A stretch of 64,000 nt of DNA from positions 1 to 64,000 of the forward strand of contig CAJXYI010000002.1 of assembly GCA_913063435.1 (NCBI GenBank), read 5' to 3'. Positions 42,997 to 52,609 of the stretch are shown here, one piece after another. The stretch's first letter is position 1, and every line of letters starts with the position of its first letter. Under the pieces are notes generated by a model. That model was not told the origin of the DNA and did not search any database. It worked only from the letters and a program-made list of their open reading frames with translations. The position numbers were made by a program, and so were the translations under genes. Origin of the DNA: an uncultured Actinomycetales bacterium. GTDB lineage: Bacteria > Actinomycetota > Actinomycetes > S36-B12.

Positions 42997-44616
42997 TCAG
43001 GTCGAACGCTTGCGCGCCGCTGCGCGCTTACGGCTCGGGCGCCAACTCGCCTCGCCCGCAGCGAGGGCCGCCTGGCGCAGTTCCTCACCATGTGCAGCCA
43101 GCGCATCGGCCAGTGCAGCATGGGTGGGCTCCTCGCACAGCACATCGACACGCAGCCCGTGCTCTTCGGCGGTCTTGGCCGTCGCCGGACCAATGCAGGC
43201 CACAACGGTCGTCGCGTGGGGTTTGCCCGCGATGCCGACCAGATTGCGCACGGTGCTGCTCGAGGTGAACAGCACAGCATCGAAGCCACCGGACTTGATG
43301 GCCTCGCGCGTCGGTGCCGGCGGCGGGGCCGCGCGCACCGTGCGATACGCGGTGATGTCCTCGACCTCCCAGCCAAGTTCGACCAAACCGGCCGAAAGCG
43401 TCTCGGTGGCGATGTCGGCACGCGGCAGGAACACGCGGTTGATCGGATCGACGAGTTCGTCATAGGGCGGCCATTCGGCCAGCAATGCTGCGGTGGTCTG
43501 GTCTCCCTCGGGCACCAGGTCCGGCTTGACCCCGAATGCGATCAACGCCTCGACGGCATCCTCACCGACTGCGGCGACCTTCAGCCCGGCGAAGGATCGC
43601 GCATCGAGCCCATATTCCTCGAGTTTCTCGCGCACCGCCCGCACCGCGTTGACGCTGGTGAAACCGATCCATTCGTAGCGGCCCGACACCAATCCGTGCA
43701 CGGCGCGTTCCATCTGCTGCGGCGTCCTCGGCGGCTCCACCGAGATCGTCGGAACCTCTTGGGGGACAGCGCCTGCTCGCATCAATCTGTCGAGCAGATC
43801 ATCGGATCGCTCCTGCGTCCGCGGCACCAGGACCCGCCAGCCGAACAACGGCTTGACCTCGAACCAGGCCATCTTCTCGCGCTGCTCGACGACATCACCC
43901 ACGACGACCATGCCGGGGCCGGCCTGCTTCGCCGCCTTGATGGCCGCCGGGACGTCTTCGAGTGTGGCTTCGATGGACCGCTGCTCGACGGTCGTTCCCG
44001 AACGCGTGATCACCATCGGCGTCGATGGTTTGCGGCCAGCCTTGAGGAGTTCCTTCGCGATCGCAGCAGCATCCTCCGCGCCGTCGAGCACCACGACCGT
44101 CGTGCGCTCGTCGGCGAGTGCCACCCAATCCACCGGATGGGAGATGTCGGTGAGCACGTGCACGTCGCGCGTCGTTCGGGTCGTCAGGGTGAATCCGGCA
44201 TAGGCAGCGACGCCGGACAGACTGCTGACCCCGGGAGCGATTTCGAAGGGCACCTTCGCCTTGCGAAGAGCGGAGATTTCCGCGGCGATGCTGCCATCGA
44301 GGACCGGGTCACCGCTGATCAATCGGACCACGTGCTTGCCGGCACGATAGGCCTCGACGACGTGCTTGATCCGAGCCGACGGCTCCAGCGGAACCCCGTC
44401 ATCGCCGACGGCGACGATCACCGTGGCGTCGATGCTGACATGGACCTGCACCATCTCCTGGACGTCGGCATCCACCACGACCGTGTGGGCCTGGCGGAGC
44501 AGCGCCACCGCGCGCAGGGTGAGCAGTTCAGGATCGCCAGGTCCCGCCGCGACAAGCGCGACGGTGCCGACCGGCTTCGACGTCCGGCCGGGCTTACGGG
44601 AGCGGGTTGGGCTCAC
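42997..44616 (-). CDS. hemD: Bifunctional uroporphyrinogen-III C-methyltransferase / uroporphyrinogen-III synthase
   Basis: N-terminal SUMT-like LVAAGPGDPELLTLRAVALL; C-terminal HemD-like WIGFTSVNAVRAVREKLEEYGLD..AVLFTSSSTVRNLV. Confidence 0.9.
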   Translation of the reverse strand: MSPTRSRKPGRTSKPVGTVALVAAGPGDPELLTLRAVALLRQAHTVVVDADVQEMVQVHVSIDATVIVAVGDDGVPLEPSARIKHVVEAYRAGKHVVRLISGDPVLDGSIAAEISALRKAKVPFEIAPGVSSLSGVAAYAGFTLTTRTTRDVHVLTDISHPVDWVALADERTTVVVLDGAEDAAAIAKELLKAGRKPSTPMVITRSGTTVEQRSIEATLEDVPAAIKAAKQAGPGMVVVGDVVEQREKMAWFEVKPLFGWRVLVPRTQERSDDLLDRLMRAGAVPQEVPTISVEPPRTPQQMERAVHGLVSGRYEWIGFTSVNAVRAVREKLEEYGLDARSFAGLKVAAVGEDAVEALIAFGVKPDLVPEGDQTTAALLAEWPPYDELVDPINRVFLPRADIATETLSAGLVELGWEVEDITAYRTVRAAPPPAPTREAIKSGGFDAVLFTSSSTVRNLVGIAGKPHATTVVACIGPATAKTAEEHGLRVDVLCEEPTHAALADALAAHGEELRQAALAAGEASWRPSRKRAAARKRST

Positions 44617-44841
44617 GGGGTGTCATTCCCCTCTGGGCGAACACCGCGACCCCCTGTCGGAACAGAGGAGGTGTCGGGTTGATATCAGGTGGGTGTCGGG
44701 CGGGTTGCATGTGGGTATCGACCTGACAGGTTAGGGATCGCAGGCGCGGCTGAGCAAAAACATCCGGACAGAGATGTCCGTATATCGGTTGAATTCCGCC
44801 GGCTGCTCGACCGGATCAGGCACGATCTACTCGAGGAATCG

Positions 44842-45114
44842 CTAGCCGGTGAGGGCGCGGTGCAGCCCGCCGGGGTCGACCCGCCACATCGCATGCTCAA
44901 CGCCGTCGACGAGCACCACCGGGATGAAATCGGCATATCGAGCCGCCCATCGGGGGTTGCCGATGATCGACTCCTCCTCCCATGCGATCTGCAGGGGATC
45001 GCACACGCTGGCCACGACGTCGCGAGCCTCATCACACAGGTGGCAGCCAGGCTTACCGATCAGCACGACCCTGGACGAGGTCGCAGCCGATGAGGGATCA
45101 GGGCCGGCCGTCAT
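44842..45114 (-). CDS. Glutaredoxin-like protein
   Basis: VVLIGKPGCHLCDEARDVV..IPVVLVDGVEHAMWRVD; start at the second Met chosen (alternative 45135). Confidence 0.85.
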   Translation of the reverse strand: MTAGPDPSSAATSSRVVLIGKPGCHLCDEARDVVASVCDPLQIAWEEESIIGNPRWAARYADFIPVVLVDGVEHAMWRVDPGGLHRALTG

Positions 45115-45133
45115 GAGCCGTAGTCTGTCGCAC

Positions 45134-46060
45134 ATGACGACCGCGAGCGATCCAGCGAAGGATGAGCGTCGTGCGACGTCCTACGACCCTGTGCTCACCG
45201 CCTATCGAACGGCAGGTCGCGCATCGGCTGCTGCCGCAGCGGTCGCCGCACCCGAGATCGACACAGCGGCCGCAGACGCACCTGAGCGCGATCGGCAGGC
45301 CGCCGCGTTCTTCGACGTCGACAACACCCTGATGCGCGGCGCGAGCCTGTTCCACTTCGCCGCAGGCCTCACCCGCAAGCGGTTCTTCACCGCCGCTCAG
45401 ATCACCCGCTTCGCCCGCGCCCAGGCGAAGTTCGTGTTGTCGGGCTCGGAAGACCTCGAGGACATGGCCTCCGCAACCGAATCGGCACTGTCGTTCGTCA
45501 ACGGCCGAACGGTCAGCGAGTTGATCGATCTCGGCCAGGAGATCTTCATCGATTCGCTCACCGACAAACTCATTCCCGGCACGCTCGCGCTCGCGCAGGG
45601 GCATCTCGACTCCGGACAGCGTGTGTGGCTCGTGACCGCAACCCCGGTCGAATTAGCCACGATCATCTCCTCGCACCTCGGTCTCACCGGTGCGTTGGGG
45701 ACCGTCGCCGAGGTGGTCGATGGGGTCTACACCGGCAAGCTCGTCGGTGCCCCCCTGCACGGCATGGCCAAGGCCGAAGCCGTGCGCGCCCTGGCCGAAC
45801 GTGAGGGTCTCGATCTCTCGCGCTGTTCGGCGTATTCGGACTCCGCGAACGACATCCCGATGCTGTCGATCGTCGGCCGGCCGTTCGCGGTCAATCCCGA
45901 CCCGGCGCTGCGCGACCACGCGCGCGACAACGATTGGCCGATCCGGGACTTCCGCCGCCGGGCCCAGATGCGTCGCGCCGTACCTGCCGTCACAGCAGGT
46001 GCCGGAGTGTTCGCAGGACTGGCGACCGGTTACGCGATCGGCCGACTCACTCGCCGCTGA
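45134..46060 (+). CDS. HAD-IB family phosphatase
   Basis: AAFFDVDNTLMRGASLFHFA, YSDSANDIPMLSIVGRPFAVNPDPALRDHA. Confidence 0.9.
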   Translation: MTTASDPAKDERRATSYDPVLTAYRTAGRASAAAAAVAAPEIDTAAADAPERDRQAAAFFDVDNTLMRGASLFHFAAGLTRKRFFTAAQITRFARAQAKFVLSGSEDLEDMASATESALSFVNGRTVSELIDLGQEIFIDSLTDKLIPGTLALAQGHLDSGQRVWLVTATPVELATIISSHLGLTGALGTVAEVVDGVYTGKLVGAPLHGMAKAEAVRALAEREGLDLSRCSAYSDSANDIPMLSIVGRPFAVNPDPALRDHARDNDWPIRDFRRRAQMRRAVPAVTAGAGVFAGLATGYAIGRLTRR

Positions 46061-46095
46061 TCACGTCTGCGGGTTCGCAACCTCGACCGATCCGG

Positions 46096-47070
46096 TCAGC
46101 CGAACACCCCGGGACGATCGACGAGGATGCGATAGAGCCCCTGCTGGATCGTCTCGCGGACGCGGTCGGTCATCTCCAGGATCGTCATCGGATCATCGGC
46201 TGAGCCTTCAGGCAGGTCATCTGTGCGAATCGGCTCGCCGAACTCGATGATCCATTTACTCGGAAGCGGAACCATCCCCAGCGGTCCGAGCCACGGGAAC
46301 GTCGGTGTGATCGGAAAGTACGGCATACCCAGTAGTCGGGCGAGCACGGGGATCTCGCCGATCTTGGGATAGATCTCCTCGGCGCCCACGATCGCGGTGG
46401 GGATGATCGGTGCACCCGTCCGTACCGCCGCTGCAACGAAGCCACCCCGACCGAATCGCTGAAGCTTGTAGCGCTCGGCGAATGGTTTGCCGATTCCCTT
46501 GAAGCCTTCGGGCCACACACCGACGAGTTGGCCTTCGGCTAGCAACCTCTGTGCGTCGGCCATGCAGGCAAGAGTGTGCCCCGCTTTGCGCGCGAGTTCC
46601 GCGAGGAACGGCATGGCGAAGACCAAATCCGCACCCAGCATGCGCAGGTGGCGGTGTTCGGGATGCTCGTCCAGCAACGCCAACTGCGTCATCACGGCGT
46701 CAACGGCGATCGTCCCCGAATGGTTCGCCACGACAAGCGCGGCGCCATCGTCGGGAACGTTGTGTAGACCTCGCACCTCGACCCGGAACCACGATCGAAA
46801 CAGTGGCCGCATCGGGGCCATCAGCACCGTGTCGAGCAGTTCGGGATCGAAGCCGAATTCATCGACCGGGTAATCACCACTGAGTCGGCGACGCACGAAA
46901 TCGACCGCGCCACCGACTCGTGCCGCGAGGTCCATCCCGCTCTCACTCCCACCGGCATCGCTGTCGGAGGGATCCTTGGCAGCAGACGATGCCCCCGATG
47001 TCCGAGAACCCGCCTTGCGCGATCGGCGTGGACCGTCTGGGTCGAAGGACAGAATCCGAGCCTGCGTCAT
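46096..47070 (-). CDS. 1-acyl-sn-glycerol-3-phosphate acyltransferase-like (PlsC) protein
   Basis: ALVVANHSGTIAVDAVM (NHxxxxD-type), VGVWPEGFKGIGK. Confidence 0.88.
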   Translation of the reverse strand: MTQARILSFDPDGPRRSRKAGSRTSGASSAAKDPSDSDAGGSESGMDLAARVGGAVDFVRRRLSGDYPVDEFGFDPELLDTVLMAPMRPLFRSWFRVEVRGLHNVPDDGAALVVANHSGTIAVDAVMTQLALLDEHPEHRHLRMLGADLVFAMPFLAELARKAGHTLACMADAQRLLAEGQLVGVWPEGFKGIGKPFAERYKLQRFGRGGFVAAAVRTGAPIIPTAIVGAEEIYPKIGEIPVLARLLGMPYFPITPTFPWLGPLGMVPLPSKWIIEFGEPIRTDDLPEGSADDPMTILEMTDRVRETIQQGLYRILVDRPGVFG

Positions 47071-48089
47071 CACCCCACCCCCTGTTCCGTCTCGTGCCGC
47101 TGAGCCGCGAATGCCGGGAGCAGCGGGGTCAGCTGGTGACCGAGGGCGAACGCAGCGAACGCGTCCGGAGTGCTCCAGCGTGCGGTGAAGCCCACATCCG
47201 CACTGATTCGCGTCGTGTCGATGACCCTGCCATAGGTGAGGAAGCGCACCTGCTCGGCAGAGAAATCGGCAAGCCCCGCGCGACCGAGACTGCGACCGGC
47301 GACGCCGAGGAGAGCACGTGGGAACGCGATCGCCGGCCGACCCAGGCGACGCACGGCCTGCGACAGCATCAAGGCTCCCGGTCCGGCGACGTTGTACACA
47401 CCCGCACAGGCCATTGGATCCTCGGCCAGAGCAATCATCTGCATCGCATCGAGGCAGTCGTCCTCGTGCAGGAACTGCAATCGCGCATCGAATCCGAGCA
47501 CGGTGGGAATCACCGGCAGTGAGAAATACGAGGTCATCGCCGTGTCGATGCTCGGTCCGATGACATTGGCGAATCGCAGGATAGACACGGCGATATCGGG
47601 TCGTCGCCGCGCGAACCCCCGGACGTACCCCTCGACCTCCATGGAGTCCTTGGCCCAACCGGAGGTGGGCGGATGCTTGGGTGCGGTGTCCTCGGTGAAC
47701 ATCGCCGGATCCCGAGGACCGGACCCATAGACGGATGCCGTCGACTTCACCACGAGGTGCCGCACGGTCGCTGACTTCTGGCAGGCGGCCAATAACTGCA
47801 TCGTGCCGATGACGTTGATGTCTTTCATGGTGGCCCGGCCACCGGCTTGCATCGGCGTCGCGATAACTCCCGCGTGGACGACGGTGTCCACGTCTGCTGC
47901 ATCCATGATCTTCGCGATCACGGGGTTGCGGATGTCCGCGCGGATGAATTCCGCACCGCCGAGATCGAGCCTGGGCGGCACGATGTCGACTGCTACCACT
48001 CGGTCGACATCCGGATGCTCGGCAAGCCTGGCTGCGACGCGGCCACCGAGATAGCGGGCCGCACCGGTCACGAGTACCGAACGGGTCAT
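47070..48089 (-). CDS. NAD-dependent epimerase/dehydratase (extended SDR)
   Basis: SVLVTGAARYLGGRVAARLAEHPDVDRVVAVDI. Confidence 0.9.
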   Translation of the reverse strand: MTRSVLVTGAARYLGGRVAARLAEHPDVDRVVAVDIVPPRLDLGGAEFIRADIRNPVIAKIMDAADVDTVVHAGVIATPMQAGGRATMKDINVIGTMQLLAACQKSATVRHLVVKSTASVYGSGPRDPAMFTEDTAPKHPPTSGWAKDSMEVEGYVRGFARRRPDIAVSILRFANVIGPSIDTAMTSYFSLPVIPTVLGFDARLQFLHEDDCLDAMQMIALAEDPMACAGVYNVAGPGALMLSQAVRRLGRPAIAFPRALLGVAGRSLGRAGLADFSAEQVRFLTYGRVIDTTRISADVGFTARWSTPDAFAAFALGHQLTPLLPAFAAQRHETEQGVG

Positions 48090-48152
48090 CACCCCAGGGT
48101 ACGACCCCACCGACAGCGATGGGGGATATCGCCGAGCTCGACGAGGGGCCGA

Positions 48153-48251
48153 CTACTTCTTATTGCGGCGCTGGACGCGGGTGCGCTTGAGCAACTTGCG
48201 ATGCTTCTTCTTGGCCATGCGCTTGCGGCGCTTCTTGACCACGGAGCCCAT
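48153..48251 (-). CDS. bS22-type ribosomal microprotein (AURKAIP1/COX24 family), 32 aa; missing from the ORF track
   Basis: Reverse complement translates to [32 protein letters not shown], matching the actinobacterial bS22 pattern. Confidence 0.93.
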   Translation of the reverse strand: MGSVVKKRRKRMAKKKHRKLLKRTRVQRRNKK

Positions 48252-48469
48252 CTATGACCTCATTCGTCGTAAGTTCGTCGATCGTTCGCCAGTCGTCGCG
48301 AGTGTCGATTCTCGCGCGTTCGACGAACCCGTTCGTCCAGTAGGTGCGCTGAGCCTACGTCACCTAGACACGCTGGGTACATCTGGGGCAGTCGGTACGT
48401 GTAACCCGGCCGGACTCCGCGCCTCGCATCCGCACGCGTTCGTGCAGGTCGAGTTGATGCTCCGCTCGA

Positions 48470-48757
48470 TCAGCCCGCCTCGAAGTACGACGACTGCAGG
48501 TAGTCCTGCACGGCTTTCTCGGGCACTCGGAAGGAGCGGCCAACTCGAACCGCCGGTAGATCACCCGAGTGGACGAGTCGGTACACGGTCATCTTGGACA
48601 CCCGGAGGGCCGTGGCGACCTCAGCGACGGTCAAGAAGCGGACATCGGCCATGGATGCTGGCGCCGGCTGCGGTGTCGACCGCTGAGTCGACTGGGCATC
48701 GCCGGGCCGCTGCGGGCTTCCCGCCATAGGGTCACTCTCCTTGCCTGATGGCCTCAA
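48470..48757 (-). CDS. Excisionase-type helix-turn-helix DNA-binding protein
   Basis: FLTVAEVATALRVSKMTVYRLVHSGDLPAVRVGRSFRVPEKAVQDYL; start may be internal (MADVRF). Confidence 0.88.
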   Translation of the reverse strand: MRPSGKESDPMAGSPQRPGDAQSTQRSTPQPAPASMADVRFLTVAEVATALRVSKMTVYRLVHSGDLPAVRVGRSFRVPEKAVQDYLQSSYFEAG

Positions 48758-48984
48758 CGGATCGGCCCACCGCTCTGGGGGACTGCATCCACGACCTGAC
48801 TACCTGCGCGAGCGTAGTGGTAGCGACCGGCCGGTGTGCAGGCAATCCCCGAATCCGTCCATTCTTCATCGATGCACGCAGGTCGACAAGCATCGGGAAT
48901 GATCGACAGAGACCGGGAAAGGCCGAGAGGATTCGAAAAATTCCGAGAAAGGCATTGACATACGAGCCGGCATGCAAACCGGCT

Positions 48985-50181
48985 TCAGAACCAGGGCTCC
49001 GGATCCACGGTGAGGCCATGCGCCGGGAACACCGCCGACCGGGTGGCGATTACCGCGGCATCGATCGGATCGTCGGGATTGAATCCTGAATCGAATGGCT
49101 TCGCCCAAGGTTCACGACCATCGGTCATCCTGGCCGGTGCCGGTCGGGCCATGGTCTGGCGGACGAAAGCATCGAAGGAATCGGGGACATCCGTGGCCGG
49201 CTCAATCGGTTCCCCAGCGGCGATCGCAAGCAGATGGGTCCAGGCTCGAGGCACGACATCGACCCACTCGTATCCCCCGCCGCCCACGGCGATCCAGCGA
49301 CCATCCGCGTAACGATGCGCCCAACGATGGATCGCGTCGTAGCTGGAGCGTTGACCATCGATGGACAGGGCTAGGTGCGCGAGCGGATCGTCGAAATGCG
49401 AATCGCAGCCGTGCTGGCTGACGATGATCTCGGGTTGAAACTGCTCCAGCACATCGGGCACAACAGCGTGGAAGGCACGCAACCATCCCTGGTCGCCTGT
49501 GCCGGCGGGCACCGCGATATTCACCGCGCTGCCGATCGCGCCAGCACCTCCCGATTCGCTCGGGAAACCTGTCCCGGGGAACAGCGATCGGGGGCTTTCG
49601 TGAATCGACACGGTGAGAACGCGCGGATCGTCATAGAACATCGCCTGGACCCCGTCACCGTGGTGCACGTCGACATCGACGTAGGCGATTCGCTCGATTC
49701 CCTGCTCCAGCAGCCAGGCGATCGCCACTCCGATGTCGTTGTAGATGCAAAATCCCGAGGCGGCGCCGGGCATCGCGTGATGCAGCCCACCGGCGATGTT
49801 GACCGCATGCTGGGTGCTTCCTGCGTGCACAGCTTTCACAGCGGTAAGAGTCGCACCTGCGACACGCAGTGATGCCTCGTGCATGCCGGCGAAGACAGGA
49901 TCGTCCGACGTCCCTAACCCTCGAGCCAGATCGACCTGGGTCGGATCGGCGGATGCACGTTGCACCGCTTCGACGTATTCGCGATCGTGTACCCGCAGGA
50001 TGTCCTCGATCGTTGCCGGTGCCACCGGCGAGTGCATCTGGACACCCGGGATCTCCAGCACTCCGAGATCCTCTGCCAACCGCATCGCCAGCTGCACTCG
50101 AATCGGTGCGAGTGGATGTCCGGGCCCGAAGTCATATGCCTTCAGGGCCTCATCCCACACGACAGTGACCGTGTCTCCCAT
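48985..50181 (-). CDS. acuC: Acetoin utilization protein AcuC (histone deacetylase family)
   Basis: GGLHHAMPGAASGFCIYNDIGVAIAWLLEQGIERIAYVDVDVHHGDGVQAMFYDDPRVLTVSIHE. Confidence 0.94.
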   Translation of the reverse strand: MGDTVTVVWDEALKAYDFGPGHPLAPIRVQLAMRLAEDLGVLEIPGVQMHSPVAPATIEDILRVHDREYVEAVQRASADPTQVDLARGLGTSDDPVFAGMHEASLRVAGATLTAVKAVHAGSTQHAVNIAGGLHHAMPGAASGFCIYNDIGVAIAWLLEQGIERIAYVDVDVHHGDGVQAMFYDDPRVLTVSIHESPRSLFPGTGFPSESGGAGAIGSAVNIAVPAGTGDQGWLRAFHAVVPDVLEQFQPEIIVSQHGCDSHFDDPLAHLALSIDGQRSSYDAIHRWAHRYADGRWIAVGGGGYEWVDVVPRAWTHLLAIAAGEPIEPATDVPDSFDAFVRQTMARPAPARMTDGREPWAKPFDSGFNPDDPIDAAVIATRSAVFPAHGLTVDPEPWF

Positions 50182-50187
50182 CCTCGA

Positions 50188-51045
50188 CTAGTCCTCTCGC
50201 CCAAGCTCGATGCTGCGGTCCCGTGCAGCGCTTGTGGCATGTGCCAGCAACGCTGCCAGATCCCCTCCCGTGGATTTCTCCCCGATCAGAACACGCAATG
50301 CCGCCTGAGTCGTTCCGCCCGGTGATGTCACCCGCCGTCGTAACTCCGCCGGTTCAGCGTCGCTCACCCGGGCCAGCTGCGCCGCGCCCGCAACCGTCTG
50401 GCGCACCAGTGCGCGCGCAAGGTCAGGGTCTAGGCCGAGATCGATTCCCGCCGCCTCCAGCCCTTCCATGAAGGCGAAGACATAGGCCGGACCGCTACCG
50501 GAGATCGCGGTAACGGCATCCTGCAGGGGTTCCTCGACCTCGGCCACCTGCCCGATCACACTCAGTAATTCCCTAGCAACCGCAACGGATTGTGCAGTGG
50601 CACCCGCACCGACGGAAATCACCGTCATGCCCTCTCCGATAACCGCGGGAGTGTTGGGCATCGCGCGAATACAGGAAACACCGTCCGCCACGATGGATTC
50701 CATCGTCTGAATCGGGACTCCAGCCACGATCGAGATGAGTACGCAGCCCGGGCGAAGTAGGGGACCCATGATCTGCAGCACCGACCGGGCATCGGGTGGT
50801 TTGACTGCGATGAGTACGACGTCGGCTGCGCTTGCGGCAGCCTCCATCGACAATGACGAGACACCGAATCGGTCGCACACCGCGGCCGCACGCGTCGAGT
50901 CCTGTTCGCAGATCACGATCTGCTCGGCCGGAGTACCCGAACGCATGAGTCCGCCGATGAACGTCTCGCCCATCACACCGGCTCCGATGATCGCGATCAG
51001 CGCATCGTTCGAAGTTGGCGAATCCAGTGCAACGGCATCGGTCAC
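50188..51045 (-). CDS. proC: Pyrroline-5-carboxylate reductase
   Basis: AIIGAGVMGETFIGGLMRSG, AMPNTPAVIGEGMT, AISGSGPAYVFAFMEGLEAAGIDLGL. Confidence 0.95.
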   Translation of the reverse strand: MTDAVALDSPTSNDALIAIIGAGVMGETFIGGLMRSGTPAEQIVICEQDSTRAAAVCDRFGVSSLSMEAAASAADVVLIAVKPPDARSVLQIMGPLLRPGCVLISIVAGVPIQTMESIVADGVSCIRAMPNTPAVIGEGMTVISVGAGATAQSVAVARELLSVIGQVAEVEEPLQDAVTAISGSGPAYVFAFMEGLEAAGIDLGLDPDLARALVRQTVAGAAQLARVSDAEPAELRRRVTSPGGTTQAALRVLIGEKSTGGDLAALLAHATSAARDRSIELGRED

Positions 51046-51662
51046 GACGGTTCACCCTTTCGCTGCCCGTCATCGGCCCGCGGTTCCGGCAGGACCGTCC
51101 GCGGATCGAGCAGGCCTTGGATCACCGGTCCCACCATCCGCACCACATGCTCATCGCTTGCTGATGCGAGCGGCTCGATGCGTGCGACATAGCGACCTAC
51201 CGCGATGCCGATGAGGTATGACGAGATCAAGGCCCCGCGCATCCGGGCATCGGGAACTCCGATCGCTGTGACGATGCGATCGACGACTGCGGATTCGACG
51301 TATTCCTGCAGGGACCGGGTCGATGAATACGCTGAGCCTCCCGCGCGGACCAGGCCCAGCAGGTCAGCGCGAGCTTGCGGATCATCCAGGGTCGTCAACA
51401 TGAACTGCACGAGTCGGTCTCCCAGACCCTCCACCCCGGGCGCCAACAGGGCCGGCACCGCAGTCGCTGGATCGGTGGGCAGGCGGAGTGCGGCAGCAAA
51501 TAGTTCGCCCTTATTGGCGTAGTAGCGGCGCACTACCTCCGGGGCGACACCTGCTGCCGCTGCGACACCCTTCATCGTGGTGCGGGCATAGCCGGATGCG
51601 GCGAAGACGCTGCGCGCGGCGTCGAGCAGCCCCGACCGCGGATCAGTTGCGTCCTCGGGCAT
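51042..51662 (-). CDS. TetR/AcrR family transcriptional regulator
   Basis: LLDAARSVFAASGYARTTMKGVAAAAGVAPEVVRRYYANKGELFAAAL. Confidence 0.93.
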   Translation of the reverse strand: MPEDATDPRSGLLDAARSVFAASGYARTTMKGVAAAAGVAPEVVRRYYANKGELFAAALRLPTDPATAVPALLAPGVEGLGDRLVQFMLTTLDDPQARADLLGLVRAGGSAYSSTRSLQEYVESAVVDRIVTAIGVPDARMRGALISSYLIGIAVGRYVARIEPLASASDEHVVRMVGPVIQGLLDPRTVLPEPRADDGQRKGEPS

Positions 51663-51714
51663 GTCCCCACCCTAACCGGGTGGCAGCCGATAGCGGTCAG
51701 GCAACCGCGGCAGA

Positions 51715-51814
51715 TAAACGCCGGGCGAAAGGTCGTGGACAGCGCAAACGCTGGCCAACCGGCGGCCCTTTAGCCGGCGTTTGGCGAATGAAGGACCTCT
51801 TAACCGGCGTTTGG
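51715..51814. repeat. Cluster of direct and inverted copies of ~CCGGCGTTTGG between the isomerase and TetR genes
   Basis: aaacgccgg, caaacgctggc, ccctttagccggcgtttgg (51766-51784) and cctcttaaccggcgtttgg (51796-51814). Confidence 0.7.
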
Positions 51815-52609
51815 TCCAGGAGCGAGATGCATCCGGGCGAAGGCCAGCGCCTCGGCCAGGTCAGCCTCGCGTTCGGCCCGGGATGCTGCCTTGCGGGTGG
51901 AGACCTCTACAACGATCGTGCCGTCGAAGCCCGAGTCGCGCAGATAGGTCAGCACACCGGCGCACGGCTGGTTGCCGCGCCCGGGGACGAGATGCTCATC
52001 GCGAGCCGATCCGCTGCCGTCGGCCAGGTGCAGGTGGCGTACCCGTTCTCCTAGATCGCGCACCATCAGCAACGCATCCGTCCCCGAGACTGCCGTGTGC
52101 GAAAGATCGACGACCGTGTGCGCGTAATCCTCATCCCGGATATCCCAACCGGGTGAGTAGGCAGCGATCTCACGCGATCGCGCCCGCCAGGGATACATGT
52201 TCTCGACGGCGAACTCGACATCGGTGACCTCGCGCATCCGTGCGATTCCCGCCACGAACTCCCGCGCGTAATCCCGCTGCCACCGAAACGGCGGGTGCAC
52301 CACCACCGTGCGCGCGGACAATTCCTCCGCCACCGTGCGTGCGCGCACGAGTTTGCCCCAGGGGTCGGTTCCCCAGACACGCTGCGTGATGAGCAGACAT
52401 GGTGCATGCAAGGCAAGGATCGGAATAGCGAAATGCTCGCTGAGGCGACGCAGCGCTGCCGAATCCTGACTCACCGAGTCCGTCATGACCATGACCTCGA
52501 CCCCGTCATATCCGAGCTTCGCGGCGATCTCGAACGCCGCGGCCGTCGATTCGGGATAGACGGACGAGGTCGACAGGGCGATCGCCGGGACCGCCTCGTG
52601 GCCGGGCAT
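51800..52609 (-). CDS. Sugar phosphate isomerase/epimerase (AP endonuclease 2-like TIM barrel)
   Basis: [65 protein letters not shown]. Confidence 0.88.
   Translation of the reverse strand: MPGHEAVPAIALSTSSVYPESTAAAFEIAAKLGYDGVEVMVMTDSVSQDSAALRRLSEHFAIPILALHAPCLLITQRVWGTDPWGKLVRARTVAEELSARTVVVHPPFRWQRDYAREFVAGIARMREVTDVEFAVENMYPWRARSREIAAYSPGWDIRDEDYAHTVVDLSHTAVSGTDALLMVRDLGERVRHLHLADGSGSARDEHLVPGRGNQPCAGVLTYLRDSGFDGTIVVEVSTRKAASRAEREADLAEALAFARMHLAPGPNAG

Noticed and set aside
42997-44616. Degenerate SUMT domain in hemD (GDPVLDGS in place of GGDPFVFGRGGEE)
   Set aside because: As I recall, actinobacterial HemD fusions commonly show this divergence, so it is not evidence of decay here.
42784-44682. 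632-aa plus-strand ORF antisense to hemD
   Set aside because: Low-complexity His/Arg/Asp-rich shadow ORF opposite a clear hemD/cobA fusion.
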